In this document: piece by piece, positions 45,618 through 55,556 of the stretch
How positions within the stretch are numbered: the stretch's first letter is position 1
Layout: the number at the start of each line of letters is the position of its first letter
Assembly: GCA_949372635.1 (NCBI GenBank)
Contig: CASIAB010000002.1
Coordinates: forward strand, 248,001 to 312,000
Length of the DNA: 64,000 nt
Source of the DNA: an uncultured Pseudomonadales bacterium
Lineage (GTDB): Bacteria > Pseudomonadota > Gammaproteobacteria > Pseudomonadales > Pseudohongiellaceae
Direction: 5' to 3'
The notes under the pieces: model-generated
What the model saw: the letters and a program-made list of their open reading frames with translations, nothing else
What the model was told of the DNA's origin: nothing
Database searches by the model: none
Position numbers and translations under genes: made by a program

Positions 45618-46109
45618 CGCCGCCCTTGGGATACTAGCAACGCACGGCTTTTGCCGCAGCGCGTAAAATTGTCTTTACAGTTAGTAGCAAGGGCAGTTGT
45701 GAATGGCGTTGAAACTACTATCAATTTATTTAACGAGACTAGAGCGGATAGCTAGCCGACTGGGACCTAGTCCAGCATTATTAAAGCGGTTCTATTCGAT
45801 CATGAATATCTCTACATTCGAAAAAATATCGATAGAACCTTCTGCATTATACGGTTGCATGGCTGCATAGAGAGATGTTCCCAATTCGGGCTTCCCTGAA
45901 AGAGTATTTAGGGGCCTTACATCCAGTTTCCCTATAGGTGTCTAGGAAGGAAATGGCGCGTAGTAAAGTAAGTATCCTGTTGCACCCAGCACCTCAGGCC
46001 AATTCATCGTAACCATTATTCCATCTATCGTTATTGCCAATACTGGAGAGGAGGTTTTTGTTATTAACGATTCTTGTTAGTTAGTGGATGCAGAGCATTC
46101 GCTGCAGTC
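45618..46109. other. Gene-free stretch
   Basis: No supported frame, RNA or repeat was seen between the small membrane-protein gene and the Gfo/Idh/MocA gene. Confidence 0.5.
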
Positions 46110-47279
46110 CTAACTCAGCTTCTGCCAGGTATTGCCTCCAACATTCGAGCCAACTGCTTTCTCGATAAATTCCATACCGCGCAAGCCATCCGCTATGCCG
46201 GGGACCAGCATTGCGTGAGGGTCACACTCACGATTGCTTTTGCGCGCATTCAATTGCTCGGCGATATCTCGATAGAGTGTGGCGAAGGCTTCTAGAAAAC
46301 CCTCTGGGTGACCGGCAGGCAGACGCGTCGAATACCCAGTTGCCCCGGGAATACTAGCGTTAGCTCTAGACAGTATTTCTTTGCTGCCACCGAGAGTCGT
46401 GACGTTCAGGTAATTCGGATTCTCCTGCGACCAGTCGATGCCAGCCTTGTCACCATAGAGTCGAATACGTAACGCGTTCTCGTTGCCGGTAGCAATTTGG
46501 CTAGACCAGAGGCTGCCTTTGGCGCCATTGTCGAAACGCAGGAGAATATTGGCGTTATCATCCAACTTACGCTTGCCTACGAATGAGTTCAGATCGGCAA
46601 GCAGTTCAGTTGTCTTCAAGCCGCTAACGAATTCCGCGAGATGAAAAGCATGAGTTCCAATATCTCCTATGCAACCGCCCGCCCCAGCTTTTTCAGGATC
46701 AGTGCGCCAGGCTGCCTGTTTCTGATCATCATCTTCAATATTAGTAGCTAACCAATCTTGCGGATATTCAACCTGCACGACACGAATGCCGCCAAGCCTG
46801 CCTTGTGCTACTAGCTGCCTTGCCAATCGAACCATAGGATAGGCACTATAGTTATAAGTGACTGCGAACAAGAGTCCGCTAGCATTTGCCAAATCAGCCA
46901 ACTCTTCGGCTTGAGCGAGGGTCGCCGTAAGAGGCTTATCGCAGATGACGTGAATTCCCGCACGTAGCATCGCGCTCGCGGCGGGGTAATGCAGATGATT
47001 AGGGGTGACGATGGTGGCGACTTCTATACCGTCTTCTCGATCGGACTCGGCCACAGCCATGTCTTCGAAACTTTCGTAACTTCGATCGGCATCTATGCCT
47101 AACTCTGCCGCCGATGCAGCCGCTTTTTCCGATTCGCTGCTGAGTGCACCTGCTAGCAATGCGTATTTATCATCCAGTCTCGCGGCTATACGATGTACCT
47201 CGCCAATGAAGGCACCCTGTCCGCCGCCTACCATACCAAGTCTAAGCTTAGGAGGCTCAACTGAAATGTTGTCCGTCAT
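46110..47279 (-). CDS. Gfo/Idh/MocA-family oxidoreductase
   Basis: 389 residues. N-terminal Rossmann domain GMVGGGQGAFIGEVHRIA, the C-D-K-P-L-T substrate Lys motif (equivalent to E-K-P), and a C-terminal alpha/beta domain with GGCIGDIGTHAFHLAEF. It oxidises or reduces a sugar, inositol or sugar acid with NAD(P). It lies 20 bp after the isomerase gene on the same strand; the set looks like a sugar or inositol catabolic unit. Confidence 0.9.
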   Translation of the reverse strand: MTDNISVEPPKLRLGMVGGGQGAFIGEVHRIAARLDDKYALLAGALSSESEKAAASAAELGIDADRSYESFEDMAVAESDREDGIEVATIVTPNHLHYPAASAMLRAGIHVICDKPLTATLAQAEELADLANASGLLFAVTYNYSAYPMVRLARQLVAQGRLGGIRVVQVEYPQDWLATNIEDDDQKQAAWRTDPEKAGAGGCIGDIGTHAFHLAEFVSGLKTTELLADLNSFVGKRKLDDNANILLRFDNGAKGSLWSSQIATGNENALRIRLYGDKAGIDWSQENPNYLNVTTLGGSKEILSRANASIPGATGYSTRLPAGHPEGFLEAFATLYRDIAEQLNARKSNRECDPHAMLVPGIADGLRGMEFIEKAVGSNVGGNTWQKLS

Positions 47280-47299
47280 GGTGTAATCCGTATCAAGGG

Positions 47300-48355
47300 C
47301 TAGTCGATTCCTAAAATTCTTTTATTAGCCGCATCATCGCTGCCGCCATCTGCGAAGTCATCGAAGGCCTTGTCGGTAACGTGGATGATGTGGTCACGAA
47401 TGAATGCGGCGCCCTCTCTGGCTCCGTCTTCGGGATGCTTGAGGCAGCACTCCCATTCCAATACAGCCCAGCCTTCGAAATCCATAGCAGCTAGTTTCGA
47501 GAACATAGCTTTGAAATCTACCTGTCCATCGCCGAGCGAGCGAAATCTTCCTGCCCGATCTACCCAACTCTGATATCCACCATAGACTCCTTGTTTGGCA
47601 GTAGAATTGAATTCTGCATCCTTAATATGCACCATTTTTATCCGATCCTGATAAGCATCCATGAACCCAAGATAGTCCAGCTGCTGCAAAACCATGTGGC
47701 TTGGATCATAGAGAATATTACAGCGCGAATGATCATTCACTCTCTCGAGAAACATCTCGAAAGTGATTCCGTCGTGCAGGTCTTCACCCGGGTGAATCTC
47801 GTAACATACGTTTACGCCGGCATCGTCGAAAGCATTCAGTATGGGGAGCCAGCGTTTGGCAAGCTCATCGAATGCGGCCTCAACCAAACCAGCGGGCCGC
47901 TGTGGCCAAGGATAGAGATAAGGCCAAGCGAGCGCGCCAGAAAATGTAGCATGATCAGTAAGCCCGAGATTCTTGGAGGCCTTTGCCGCTAATAGCATCT
48001 GCCCAGCCGCCCATTGCTGTCGGGCTTTCGGATTGCCTCTGACATGCTCGGCTGCAAAGCCGTCGAACATTTCATCGTAGGCTGGATGCACGGCTACCAA
48101 CTGCCCTTGAAGGTGGGTAGAAAGCTCTGTGATCTCAACGTTGTGCGCGGCGAGAGTGCCCTTCACCTCGTCACAGTAATCTGCACTCTGCGCTGCTGTC
48201 GCTAAGTCGAATAGACGTTCTTCCCAGCTAGGAATCTGAACACCCTTAAATCCACACTCTGATACCCAGGAGCCAATTGCATCGAGCGAGTTGAAAGGTG
48301 ATTTATCATCTGCAAATTGCGCCAGAAAAACGGCCGGGCCTTTTATCGTTTTCAT
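47300..48355 (-). CDS. Sugar phosphate isomerase/epimerase family (TIM barrel)
   Basis: 351 residues of the AP-endonuclease-2 / IolE-IolI-like TIM barrel. GSWVSECGFKGVQIPSWEERLF early, CYEIHPGEDLHDG (metal ligand Glu/His), NILYDPSHM and MVHIKDAEF in the middle, and WAVLEWECC late. It probably isomerises or dehydrates a sugar or inositol derivative using a divalent metal. Placed directly before the dehydrogenase in transcription order. Confidence 0.88.
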   Translation of the reverse strand: MKTIKGPAVFLAQFADDKSPFNSLDAIGSWVSECGFKGVQIPSWEERLFDLATAAQSADYCDEVKGTLAAHNVEITELSTHLQGQLVAVHPAYDEMFDGFAAEHVRGNPKARQQWAAGQMLLAAKASKNLGLTDHATFSGALAWPYLYPWPQRPAGLVEAAFDELAKRWLPILNAFDDAGVNVCYEIHPGEDLHDGITFEMFLERVNDHSRCNILYDPSHMVLQQLDYLGFMDAYQDRIKMVHIKDAEFNSTAKQGVYGGYQSWVDRAGRFRSLGDGQVDFKAMFSKLAAMDFEGWAVLEWECCLKHPEDGAREGAAFIRDHIIHVTDKAFDDFADGGSDDAANKRILGID

Positions 48356-48415
48356 AGATTGCCTTCACTATCTCTTCGCTAATATTGCAATATTAAATTT
48401 TTAGGCCGGCTATCT

Positions 48416-49372
48416 TCAGAACGGCGAATCAGGAAAGTAGTAGCCGGCAGCATTCTCTTGAGTGATAAGGGGAGAGCCAAGAATGTATTCTCCGCTGACT
48501 GGAATCTGTGAGGTGAGCTTCAATACTGTTAGCTCCATTGCCGTCTCAATCATGGCTGGCGGATACAACACATCGACTGGAGTTAGTTCATCACCATCCA
48601 TAACACGCTTCACCATATCTTTCATGCCGCCACCGCCGACGATAAAGAGATCGTCTTGGCGTCTTGCCTGACGAACCGCCTGAATAACACCAATAGCGAT
48701 ATCGTCATCCTGCGCCCAGACCGCATCGATCTTCGGGAAGCGCGCAAGGAAGTCCTGCATTACACTGAAACCATCGTCTCTGTTCCAGTTTGCGAATTTG
48801 TGGTCCAGCACATTGATGTTGCTGCCTTCTAACTCCGTCATGAATCCGTCGAAGCGCTGAGTATCGATTACAGTAGGAATGCCACGCAGCACCACGATGT
48901 CGCCAGTGTTGTCTAGTGCTTCCTTTATATACTCGGCAGACACACGACCCATTTCTGCATTGTTGCCCGCCACATAGACGTCGGCGATACCCTCTTCGCT
49001 CAACCCTCTATCGACTACAGTTACGAAGACACCGCGACGCTTAACATTGCGAACCGGGCCCGTGAGAGGCGCCGATTCGAAAGGGAGAATTACCAAGGCA
49101 TCAATACTATGGATCGCTACCAAGTCCTCCAAATCGTTTGCCTGCTCGGAAGCGCTGTTTGCCGTTACGAGGACAATATTCAAGTCGGGGTTTTCAGCTT
49201 CTAGGCGCGCCTTGGATTGCTCTGCATGGAAATTCAGCCCTCCGGCCCAGCCATGAGTCGCCGAAGGTATTGAGACGCCGATTGTGACGGCCTGAGCGAA
49301 CGAGCCCGATGCAATTATCAGTAGAAAGATTGCGAGCAAGATGCGGGTTTTCGATGACAGCTTGGATGACAT
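48416..49372 (-). CDS. Sugar ABC transporter substrate-binding protein (ribose/inositol type)
   Basis: 318 residues from ATG 49372 (upstream frame to 49486 lacks family resemblance). Signal peptide ending S-F-A-Q, then a type I periplasmic-binding fold: TIGVSIPSATHGWAGGL, DALVILPFESAPLTGPV, VVLRGIPTVIDTQRFDGF, AVWAQDDDIAIGVIQAV. It binds a sugar or polyol for import. No permease or ATPase gene is visible nearby, an unusual break in the usual set. Confidence 0.9.
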   Translation of the reverse strand: MSSKLSSKTRILLAIFLLIIASGSFAQAVTIGVSIPSATHGWAGGLNFHAEQSKARLEAENPDLNIVLVTANSASEQANDLEDLVAIHSIDALVILPFESAPLTGPVRNVKRRGVFVTVVDRGLSEEGIADVYVAGNNAEMGRVSAEYIKEALDNTGDIVVLRGIPTVIDTQRFDGFMTELEGSNINVLDHKFANWNRDDGFSVMQDFLARFPKIDAVWAQDDDIAIGVIQAVRQARRQDDLFIVGGGGMKDMVKRVMDGDELTPVDVLYPPAMIETAMELTVLKLTSQIPVSGEYILGSPLITQENAAGYYFPDSPF

Positions 49373-49557
49373 GGATAGATGCTTCCTTCTAATTCTTTGT
49401 AGAGTGCGAATCTCGCCCTGTGCCGGGGCACGGTGGTCAGTATAGCGAATCATAGAATTTCTGCTACTCGGTTGATATATTGCCACTCCTTAGTTGACAT
49501 CCACTGGGGGCAGGAATAGTCTGATTAAACATCGAAAAATTATCAAGGATTGGGTCC

Positions 49558-50100
49558 ATGAGAAAACTACACTTTGCCGCACTCTCCACAGTCGCTTTAT
49601 TGCTTAGTTCTGCTGCCTTAGCAGGAGACGGTTTCTCACCTGACGAAGCTTTTCAGGCTATGCTAAAACTCGAGGGCAAATGGGCTGGTGAAGCTCAGGT
49701 TGTCCCAGTTGGTCAAGCTAGGGATGACGCCGCTGTTGCCGCAACTTCAGTCTCGTTTAAGAACATCGGTAATTCTTCAGTGATGCAAACATTTGCCGCC
49801 GGCACTCCTGCTGAGATGGTCAGTATGTACCACCAAAACGGCAAAGAAGAGCTTATTCATACTCACTACTGCGCTATTGGCAATCAGCCATCAATGACTT
49901 TCAGAGATTCCGGCGAAGAGGGTGTCATAGACTTCCAGTTCACCAAGGGTACAAACATGGACGTCGAGTCGAGCCCACATGCTCACCACAGCTTCATGCG
50001 CATGATCGATGAAGATACATACGAAACTCGTACTGAAAACTGGGGCGGCGGCAAAGTCACTTCGGTTCGCTACACTACAATGAAGCGGGTTACAGAATAG
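49558..50100 (+). CDS. Secreted lipocalin-like / DUF1579-like protein
   Basis: 180 residues with a signal peptide ending ALA. The beta-barrel pattern LKLEGKWAGEAQVV, MVSMYHQNGKEELIHTHYC and terminal TVRYTTMKR-like strand match small DUF1579 or heme-binding lipocalin-like proteins. The His-rich H-T-H-Y-C and SPHAHHSF regions might bind metal or haem. A strong terminator follows. Confidence 0.65.
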   Translation: MRKLHFAALSTVALLLSSAALAGDGFSPDEAFQAMLKLEGKWAGEAQVVPVGQARDDAAVAATSVSFKNIGNSSVMQTFAAGTPAEMVSMYHQNGKEELIHTHYCAIGNQPSMTFRDSGEEGVIDFQFTKGTNMDVESSPHAHHSFMRMIDEDTYETRTENWGGGKVTSVRYTTMKRVTE

Positions 50101-50130
50101 TTCTAACTAACTTCAATCCAAAAAAATCAA

Positions 50131-50157
50131 GGCGTAACTTGTGTTACGCCTTTTTTT
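50131..50157 (+). terminator. Intrinsic terminator
   Basis: GGCGTAAC-TTGT-GTTACGCC, perfect 8-bp stem, then TTTTTTT, 30 bp after the lipocalin-like gene's stop. Confidence 0.92.
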
Positions 50158-50383
50158 GTTTGCTTTTTAGACTGCAAATCAATTTCTCTTTTCTTAGTCA
50201 GGCATGTGTTATTCCACAAAACCGTCAATGCATGTATTCATCGAAGAAGTACGCAGTAGTTAAAACCAGAGTCTGAAACCAGTTCTAGCCTTTATTTTCT
50301 CCAAACGGAATTGCTATTTAGCCGTTTCCATTTTGATGCTTACACAATACTCTCTGAAGGCCCGCCGGATTCTTTGATTGTGC

Positions 50384-51034
50384 TCAACGAGCAAATTTTA
50401 GAATATATCCTTTGAATTCTTCATTCAAATAATCTGTGTGAATTGGCTTTTCTTGGAAAGAACTATACCCAAGCTTGATCATTCTATCTCTTAATTTATT
50501 TTTCCTACCACGTCCGGGATCGACAATAATCACCTCACACTTTTCATTCGAATGACCTTCAATAAAACTGGCCAGTAGTGAGACATGTTGATCTTCATAT
50601 AATAAATCGCTTCCTATTATCAAATCGAAAAGACCAAGATCGTCCTCTTTCTCAACCCAATCTACTCGCTTATAAGCAATAGGCTGATCTTTGTTGAGAA
50701 GGGTATTTCTTGCAAGAAAAATACCCGCCTCAGGGTGGTAGTCAGTTGCCGTGATGTTCGCATGTTTTTTATTGAGGAGCAGGCTGCTTAGCGCCATACC
50801 ACAGCCGACCTCTAGGATTCGTTTTGAGCCAGTATTGAAGTCGCTTATATAGTGGGCAAGAACCATACTTGAAGGCCACACAACGCCAAAAATTGGCCAC
50901 TGAGCAGGAGAAATACCAAGATTCTTCGCAATATTTTCTGGGTCATCAAATTCTTGCCGATTACGAAGTGTACACAGATGAATGTCAATTTTTCCAAACT
51001 CGATAGTCTGAAAGGATAATCGAAGTTTTGTCAT
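50384..51034 (-). CDS. Class I SAM methyltransferase (METTL21/Lys-methyltransferase-like)
   Basis: 216 residues, no signal peptide. ILEVGCGMALSSLLL is motif I, NITATDYHPEAGIFL motif II, FDLIIGSDLLYEDQHV motif for the substrate site. The D-L-L-Y pattern resembles protein-lysine methyltransferases. Substrate not identified. Not followed by an operon partner. Confidence 0.83.
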   Translation of the reverse strand: MTKLRLSFQTIEFGKIDIHLCTLRNRQEFDDPENIAKNLGISPAQWPIFGVVWPSSMVLAHYISDFNTGSKRILEVGCGMALSSLLLNKKHANITATDYHPEAGIFLARNTLLNKDQPIAYKRVDWVEKEDDLGLFDLIIGSDLLYEDQHVSLLASFIEGHSNEKCEVIIVDPGRGRKNKLRDRMIKLGYSSFQEKPIHTDYLNEEFKGYILKFAR

Positions 51035-51301
51035 TAGGATGCCTTTAGATTGGCGCTAAGTAAGCTATCTGAGATATATGACAAGACGATATAACACCAT
51101 AAGCTATAATACTTTGTTTCTGAGTGAAATATGCCCAGAAACAGATCCAGAATTGACCTCTAAGGCACAACAATACTCGCAACTCTCCTCAATAATGGGC
51201 TAGAATCCGGTTAATTCGGTTAACTATTAAGCAATCAATTCGATTGTTGCTTTCGAAGATACCGAGAAAATACGATTTTCTAACTGATTTCAGGAAACAC
51301 T

Positions 51302-52063
51302 ATGAACATAATCAAGCCTAGCCTAGTCGTAGCAGCACTTTCGCTACTTTCACCGGTGCTCGTTAGTGCTCAGAGCCTAACTCCTCTGCAGCAGAGCGTA
51401 CAGAGCGTAATGGGAATGGACCACCGGACGGAGGCGGAGCTCGCTAGAGATGCGGACCGCGATCCAATCGCTGCACTAGACTTCATCGGCCTCGAAGCCG
51501 ACATGACTGTTATCGAATTCTTACCAGCGGGCCAGGCCTACTACACAAAGATTTTAGGCCCAGTGCTGAGAGACAACGGACATCTTTATACCGTCGACAA
51601 TGCGAGCACATTCGGCAATTGGGGTGACTGGACTGAGGAAGACATGTTTGCCATGACGCATCAGGTGACTATTGAGAATAATTACAACAGGGCAGAAGGA
51701 CGGTATGCGCCAGGTGATATTAACTTCGGTGTAGCAAGCGCAGATATGTTTCTTCATTTTCGGGAGTACCATAACTTCAATGAGACAGACAATAGCCGTG
51801 TCAATGCTGAAGTTTTTGATACTCTAAAGTCTGGTGGCACCTATGTTGTTGTAGACCACACGCGACGTCATATGCAGGAAGAGACTGGCACTCTAGGTCG
51901 CCGCGAGGATCCGGTAGATGTAATCCTGCAAGTGCAGGCAGCTGGCTTCGTTCTCGATAGAGCTTCTGATATGTTCTTCCAAGAAAGCGACGACCTATCT
52001 CAGGAAGTTGGCCAGATTCCGAACATGACAGACCGTTTTTTCTTGGTATTTAAGAAGCCTTAA
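51302..52063 (+). CDS. Exported methyltransferase-like protein, paralogue of 10586 gene
   Basis: 253 residues with a signal peptide (about 1-23, cleavage near VSAQ). Same COG4798 layout as the protein at 10586-11314: DMTVIEFLPAGQAYYTKILG (degenerate motif I), DNGHLYTVDN, ADMFLHFREYHNF and LKSGGTYVVVDHTRRH. Motif I lacks G-x-G-x-G in both copies. The secreted position makes a SAM reaction doubtful. AGGAAAC lies 7 nt before ATG. Confidence 0.78.
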   Translation: MNIIKPSLVVAALSLLSPVLVSAQSLTPLQQSVQSVMGMDHRTEAELARDADRDPIAALDFIGLEADMTVIEFLPAGQAYYTKILGPVLRDNGHLYTVDNASTFGNWGDWTEEDMFAMTHQVTIENNYNRAEGRYAPGDINFGVASADMFLHFREYHNFNETDNSRVNAEVFDTLKSGGTYVVVDHTRRHMQEETGTLGRREDPVDVILQVQAAGFVLDRASDMFFQESDDLSQEVGQIPNMTDRFFLVFKKP

Positions 52064-52237
52064 ACTCTGAACTGCATACAGTAATAAAGCCTTCAATGGC
52101 AGGGTCCACGGTGATGCTGCCTCGAAGTCTTTTTTTGCGCCACAATTACGCCTTACGTCCCCCCGGTCCATCTAATATCGCTTTACTATAAGCCTGTGGT
52201 ATAACTAGAAGGTGGCGCCCTACCTAAAAACATAACA

Positions 52238-52753
52238 ATGGACCCAACTTTGAGACTTCTATTACTTATTGCATGTATTTTTAGCGGCCTCGACTTCACG
52301 GCCCTAGCTCAGGATTCTGGTGCCCCGCCCGCGATATTCAAACCTAACGCAGAAATTGAAGCCGAATTGGATAGGGCTGCGGCATCATCTGCATCCGCTG
52401 GCGGCTGGTCAGTAACTATCTCTCCCGGAGTGTCAGTTCGTCGCCGCAGTAGTGGGGTGGAACAGTATGCGATCATCCATCCCTGGAGCATGGAGATCTA
52501 TCGCATACTCGAAGGAAGCGGAACATTCGTGACAGGTGGAAAACTTGAGCTACCTCTCGCAGAATCTAGTGATCCGAACATCGTACGTACGCAACACGGC
52601 ATAATAGGCGGGCTTGCTAGGCAAGTTACTGCGGGAGATGTGCTGGTACTGCAGCCCGGCACGCCTCATTGGTTTCGGAGCATAGACGGCGAGACTATTA
52701 CCTATATGGAAAGCCGCATAATGATTACAACCCACCCCGTTCAGTATCAGTAA
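52238..52753 (+). CDS. Secreted cupin-domain protein
   Basis: 171 residues with a signal peptide (about 1-24). A single cupin barrel: IHPWSMEIYRILEGSGTFVTGG (first motif with Glu/Gly) and GDVLVLQPGTPHWFRSIDG (second motif with G-x-x-H-W). One first-motif His is in I-I-H-P. Metal-binding cupins in the periplasm often act on small acids or phenolics; function unknown. Confidence 0.82.
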   Translation: MDPTLRLLLLIACIFSGLDFTALAQDSGAPPAIFKPNAEIEAELDRAAASSASAGGWSVTISPGVSVRRRSSGVEQYAIIHPWSMEIYRILEGSGTFVTGGKLELPLAESSDPNIVRTQHGIIGGLARQVTAGDVLVLQPGTPHWFRSIDGETITYMESRIMITTHPVQYQ

Positions 52754-52904
52754 ATTCTATAGAGCTGGATGCTGCGCATAGGCTTCTCACCGCGCAACCC
52801 TTTCTTACTTTGACCATTCAGCTTGAATTCATTTTCCAAGTGTATGCTCATAATTGACACTGTTACCTTCGTTAGCTCATCGTTTTTTGAAGTAGGTGAA
52901 TATT

Positions 52905-53471
52905 ATGGTTTTGAAAAGAGTCTTGTTAAGTCTTTCTATTATTGGCGCCCTCATAATCAGCCAAGCAGCATGGGCTGATAATAGCAATAATCGTCGCGGC
53001 TATGGCACTCATAGCTCTGGTCAGTACAATTATGGTGACAGCTACCGAAATAACTACCGTGGAAATCGTCGCGCGAATTCCTATCACTATGGCTCGAGTG
53101 GTAGGAATCACAATAGAAAATACGGCAGGGGTTATAGCAGTGACTTTAATTCCTCCTATGGACATTATTATCCGAGGCATAGAGGCTATGATTCAGGTAG
53201 TTTTTTAAGCGGTCTGGTCTTGGGTTCCTTGCTCAATTCTTTCAGACACTCCTTTCGAAATGTTGAGACGGTTGTGTATAGAAGCCCGTCAACAATTAGT
53301 ACCCGCGACATTGTCTATGATGACCGAGCGCAGACTCGCAGCGCTGCCGCTCCTGTAGCTAGCGGTCGGCGCCTTCTGCGTGACCTTGAAGGGATTTGCT
53401 TCGGCCGAATCGTGGACGAGCAGGGTGATGAGATTCGCGTTCAACTCGAAGCTCAAGAATGCAATTTCTAA
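52905..53471 (+). CDS. Secreted Tyr/Gly/Arg/Asn-rich protein
   Basis: 188 residues from ATG 52905 (AGGTG in front); an upstream GTG exists at 52896. Signal peptide to about residue 24 (ending A-W-A). Then a low-complexity stretch (about 25-100) rich in N, R, Y, S, G and H, e.g. NNRRGYGTHSSG and NYGDSYRNNYRG, then a folded-looking tail with R-S-P-S and two Cys. It may bind polysaccharide, RNA or phosphate, or be a matrix protein. No family recognised. Confidence 0.7.
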   Translation: MVLKRVLLSLSIIGALIISQAAWADNSNNRRGYGTHSSGQYNYGDSYRNNYRGNRRANSYHYGSSGRNHNRKYGRGYSSDFNSSYGHYYPRHRGYDSGSFLSGLVLGSLLNSFRHSFRNVETVVYRSPSTISTRDIVYDDRAQTRSAAAPVASGRRLLRDLEGICFGRIVDEQGDEIRVQLEAQECNF

Positions 53472-53577
53472 TTAGATCGACCTGTGCCTGAGCTATATTT
53501 TTCATACTAACTATTGGTCATCGATCCTACTTGGTCTTACTGTTTATTTTTAGTCAGATGGGAGTTGTTTACCAGTC

Positions 53578-54363
53578 ATGAGAAAACTTAGCGCTTTCAT
53601 TACATTCCTTTTATCTCTCGCAGCTTGCACGAGCTCCCCCTTGGACAGACTACAAGTCGTACTCTACTCTGATGCGGACATGGCAGAGCGAGGCATTCGC
53701 AGCTACCGCGAAATGCAGGCGGAGATACCTGCAACTGCAGACGCTAAAGAGCTGCAGTATGTGCAGTGCGTCGCCAACTATGTTGTGGCTGCACTAGATA
53801 GCGAAGACCAATCCCGTTTCGATTGGGAGGTCACCGTATTCGACAACGAACAAGCTAACGCGTTCGCGCTGCCCGGCGGAAAGATTGGTGTTTACAACGG
53901 CCTGTTCTCAGTGGCGGTCAACCAACATCAATTAGCCGCTGTGATGGCGCATGAAGTCGGACACGTCTTGGCCAACCACAGCAATGAGCGGGCCAGCCAA
54001 TCGGCATTACGAAATGTAGGCGTCGCGGCCGCGCAAATCCTAGGCGCATCGACTGACGCGCTAGAGATCTTCGACGTAGGCACGCGCTATGGCATCTTCC
54101 TCCCATTTAACAGAACTCAGGAGAGAGAGGCAGACGCCATCGGCGTAATCCTCATGTCCGAAGCAGGGTTTAATCCCGAGGAGAGCATCAACCTCTGGGT
54201 AAATATGAGCGCTGACGGCGGTCCTAGACCTCCCGAATTATTGTCAACCCATCCTTCGCCTTCTTCGAGAATGGCAGAGCTACAACGTCTCATGCCCCCT
54301 GCCAATGCCTTAAGAGAATCAGCTAATAGTCGTGGATTAAGCCCGGATTGCATTCTATTCTAG
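53578..54363 (+). CDS. M48-family metallopeptidase lipoprotein (BepA/LoiP-like)
   Basis: 261 residues. Lipobox L-A-A-C17 near residue 14-17, then the zinc protease signature H125-E-V-G-H129 with E184 as third ligand in EREADAIG. NAFALPGGKIGVYNGL is a conserved upstream motif. It cleaves misfolded outer-membrane or periplasmic proteins in related species. No TPR region, so more like LoiP than BepA. Confidence 0.9.
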   Translation: MRKLSAFITFLLSLAACTSSPLDRLQVVLYSDADMAERGIRSYREMQAEIPATADAKELQYVQCVANYVVAALDSEDQSRFDWEVTVFDNEQANAFALPGGKIGVYNGLFSVAVNQHQLAAVMAHEVGHVLANHSNERASQSALRNVGVAAAQILGASTDALEIFDVGTRYGIFLPFNRTQEREADAIGVILMSEAGFNPEESINLWVNMSADGGPRPPELLSTHPSPSSRMAELQRLMPPANALRESANSRGLSPDCILF

Positions 54364-54695
54364 ACTGCCACCTAGCCAGATAGGGCTCGTTTAGGCCCAA
54401 GGGAGACACTTTTATACCGATGGACTCGCAAATCTTAAATATAGTAAAGTATTTGCTTTAGTATATATGGCTCGTTTTACCAAAACTTCCTTGGAAGACG
54501 GCCTGCGACGAAGCTGAATACCTGCAAGCAGTTCATTTAATTCATTTTCTTCCAACCGATAGAAGGGGAAGATCATTTGATCACCCCAGTAGTTAAGCAA
54601 ATACTAGTTCGTATTTCATAGCCTACAGCGCTTTATTCTTCGAGTTTACAGTTTACTCAAGTTCAGAGCAGGTGACACAACCTACAGTCTGAGCT
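54364..54695. other. Gene-free stretch
   Basis: A 62-codon minus frame at 54412-54600 lacks a ribosome site and any family pattern; nothing else recognised. Confidence 0.45.
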
Positions 54696-55511
54696 TTATA
54701 ACGACCTCAAAAAAGCAAGGACCTGCTGCTGCTCATTCGCACCAAGGTTGGCGAAAGTATCCGGCATAACGGACTCATCTGAATCCCTAACCTCCGTTAC
54801 TCGCTCCTTAAAATAAGTTACCCAGCGCCGTCCATCTTCGCTTTGTATTTGCACGGCCAACTCTGAGTCGTTTCGAAAGCGACCGCGAACTACAGTGCCG
54901 TCCTCTTGCTCGACTTCTTTCGTGCCAAAACCGCTAACTATAGAAGCCGATGGGTTCATCAGTGCCTGCAGCAACGCATTTTCAGCTAGTCGACTACCAA
55001 CCCCATCCAGTGACGGTCCGACACTACCTCCTTTGTCATCATAAGAGTGACAAGTGGCACAATCTGCTGAGCCGTTGAACAACATTTCGCCGGCAATAAC
55101 ATTCGGATCGTCACTTGGACCGGAGTCATCGTCACCTAGAACCAGAGCAGGCTTGCCTTGCAAGTTGCGTATGTAGCTAGCGATATCGAAGATCTCGACT
55201 TCGCTTAACGAACCCTCCCACGCAGCCATACCGGTGCCCGCCCGGCCGTCAGCGATGACGTCGATGAGCTCCTGGTCACTCAGTCGGTTAGCCGGAGCAT
55301 CTGTCAGTGGCTTGCCCATGGTTTGGCCTTCTCCGAGAGCACCATGGCAGATCTGACAATAAGCATTGTAAAGCTCCTGCCCCTCGCCAACGCCAGCCAA
55401 CGACGTAGCTGATAAGCCGCTGAGAACCAACATAGCGAGCCCGCTCCTGAGTATTCGTATAAGTTGCAATGTGAAAAATAATTTCAAGTTTTCGCCTATT
55501 GATTTATTCAT
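54696..55511 (-). CDS. Exported dihaem cytochrome c
   Basis: 271 residues with an N-terminal hydrophobic export signal (about 20-40). Two haem c sites: C52-Q-I-C-H56 and C151-A-T-C-H155, each in a class I cytochrome domain; MPDTF near the end may give the axial Met of the second haem. It lies 45 bp after the PQQ dehydrogenase on the same strand and is its likely electron acceptor. Confidence 0.9.
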   Translation of the reverse strand: MNKSIGENLKLFFTLQLIRILRSGLAMLVLSGLSATSLAGVGEGQELYNAYCQICHGALGEGQTMGKPLTDAPANRLSDQELIDVIADGRAGTGMAAWEGSLSEVEIFDIASYIRNLQGKPALVLGDDDSGPSDDPNVIAGEMLFNGSADCATCHSYDDKGGSVGPSLDGVGSRLAENALLQALMNPSASIVSGFGTKEVEQEDGTVVRGRFRNDSELAVQIQSEDGRRWVTYFKERVTEVRDSDESVMPDTFANLGANEQQQVLAFLRSL

Positions 55512-55556
55512 AGAACTGATTAATCAGTCAGTGTCCGCTATTTACGCTAATCTTAC

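Noticed and set aside
54412..54600. 62-codon minus-strand frame between the M48 and cytochrome genes
   Set aside because: No start signal or family resemblance.
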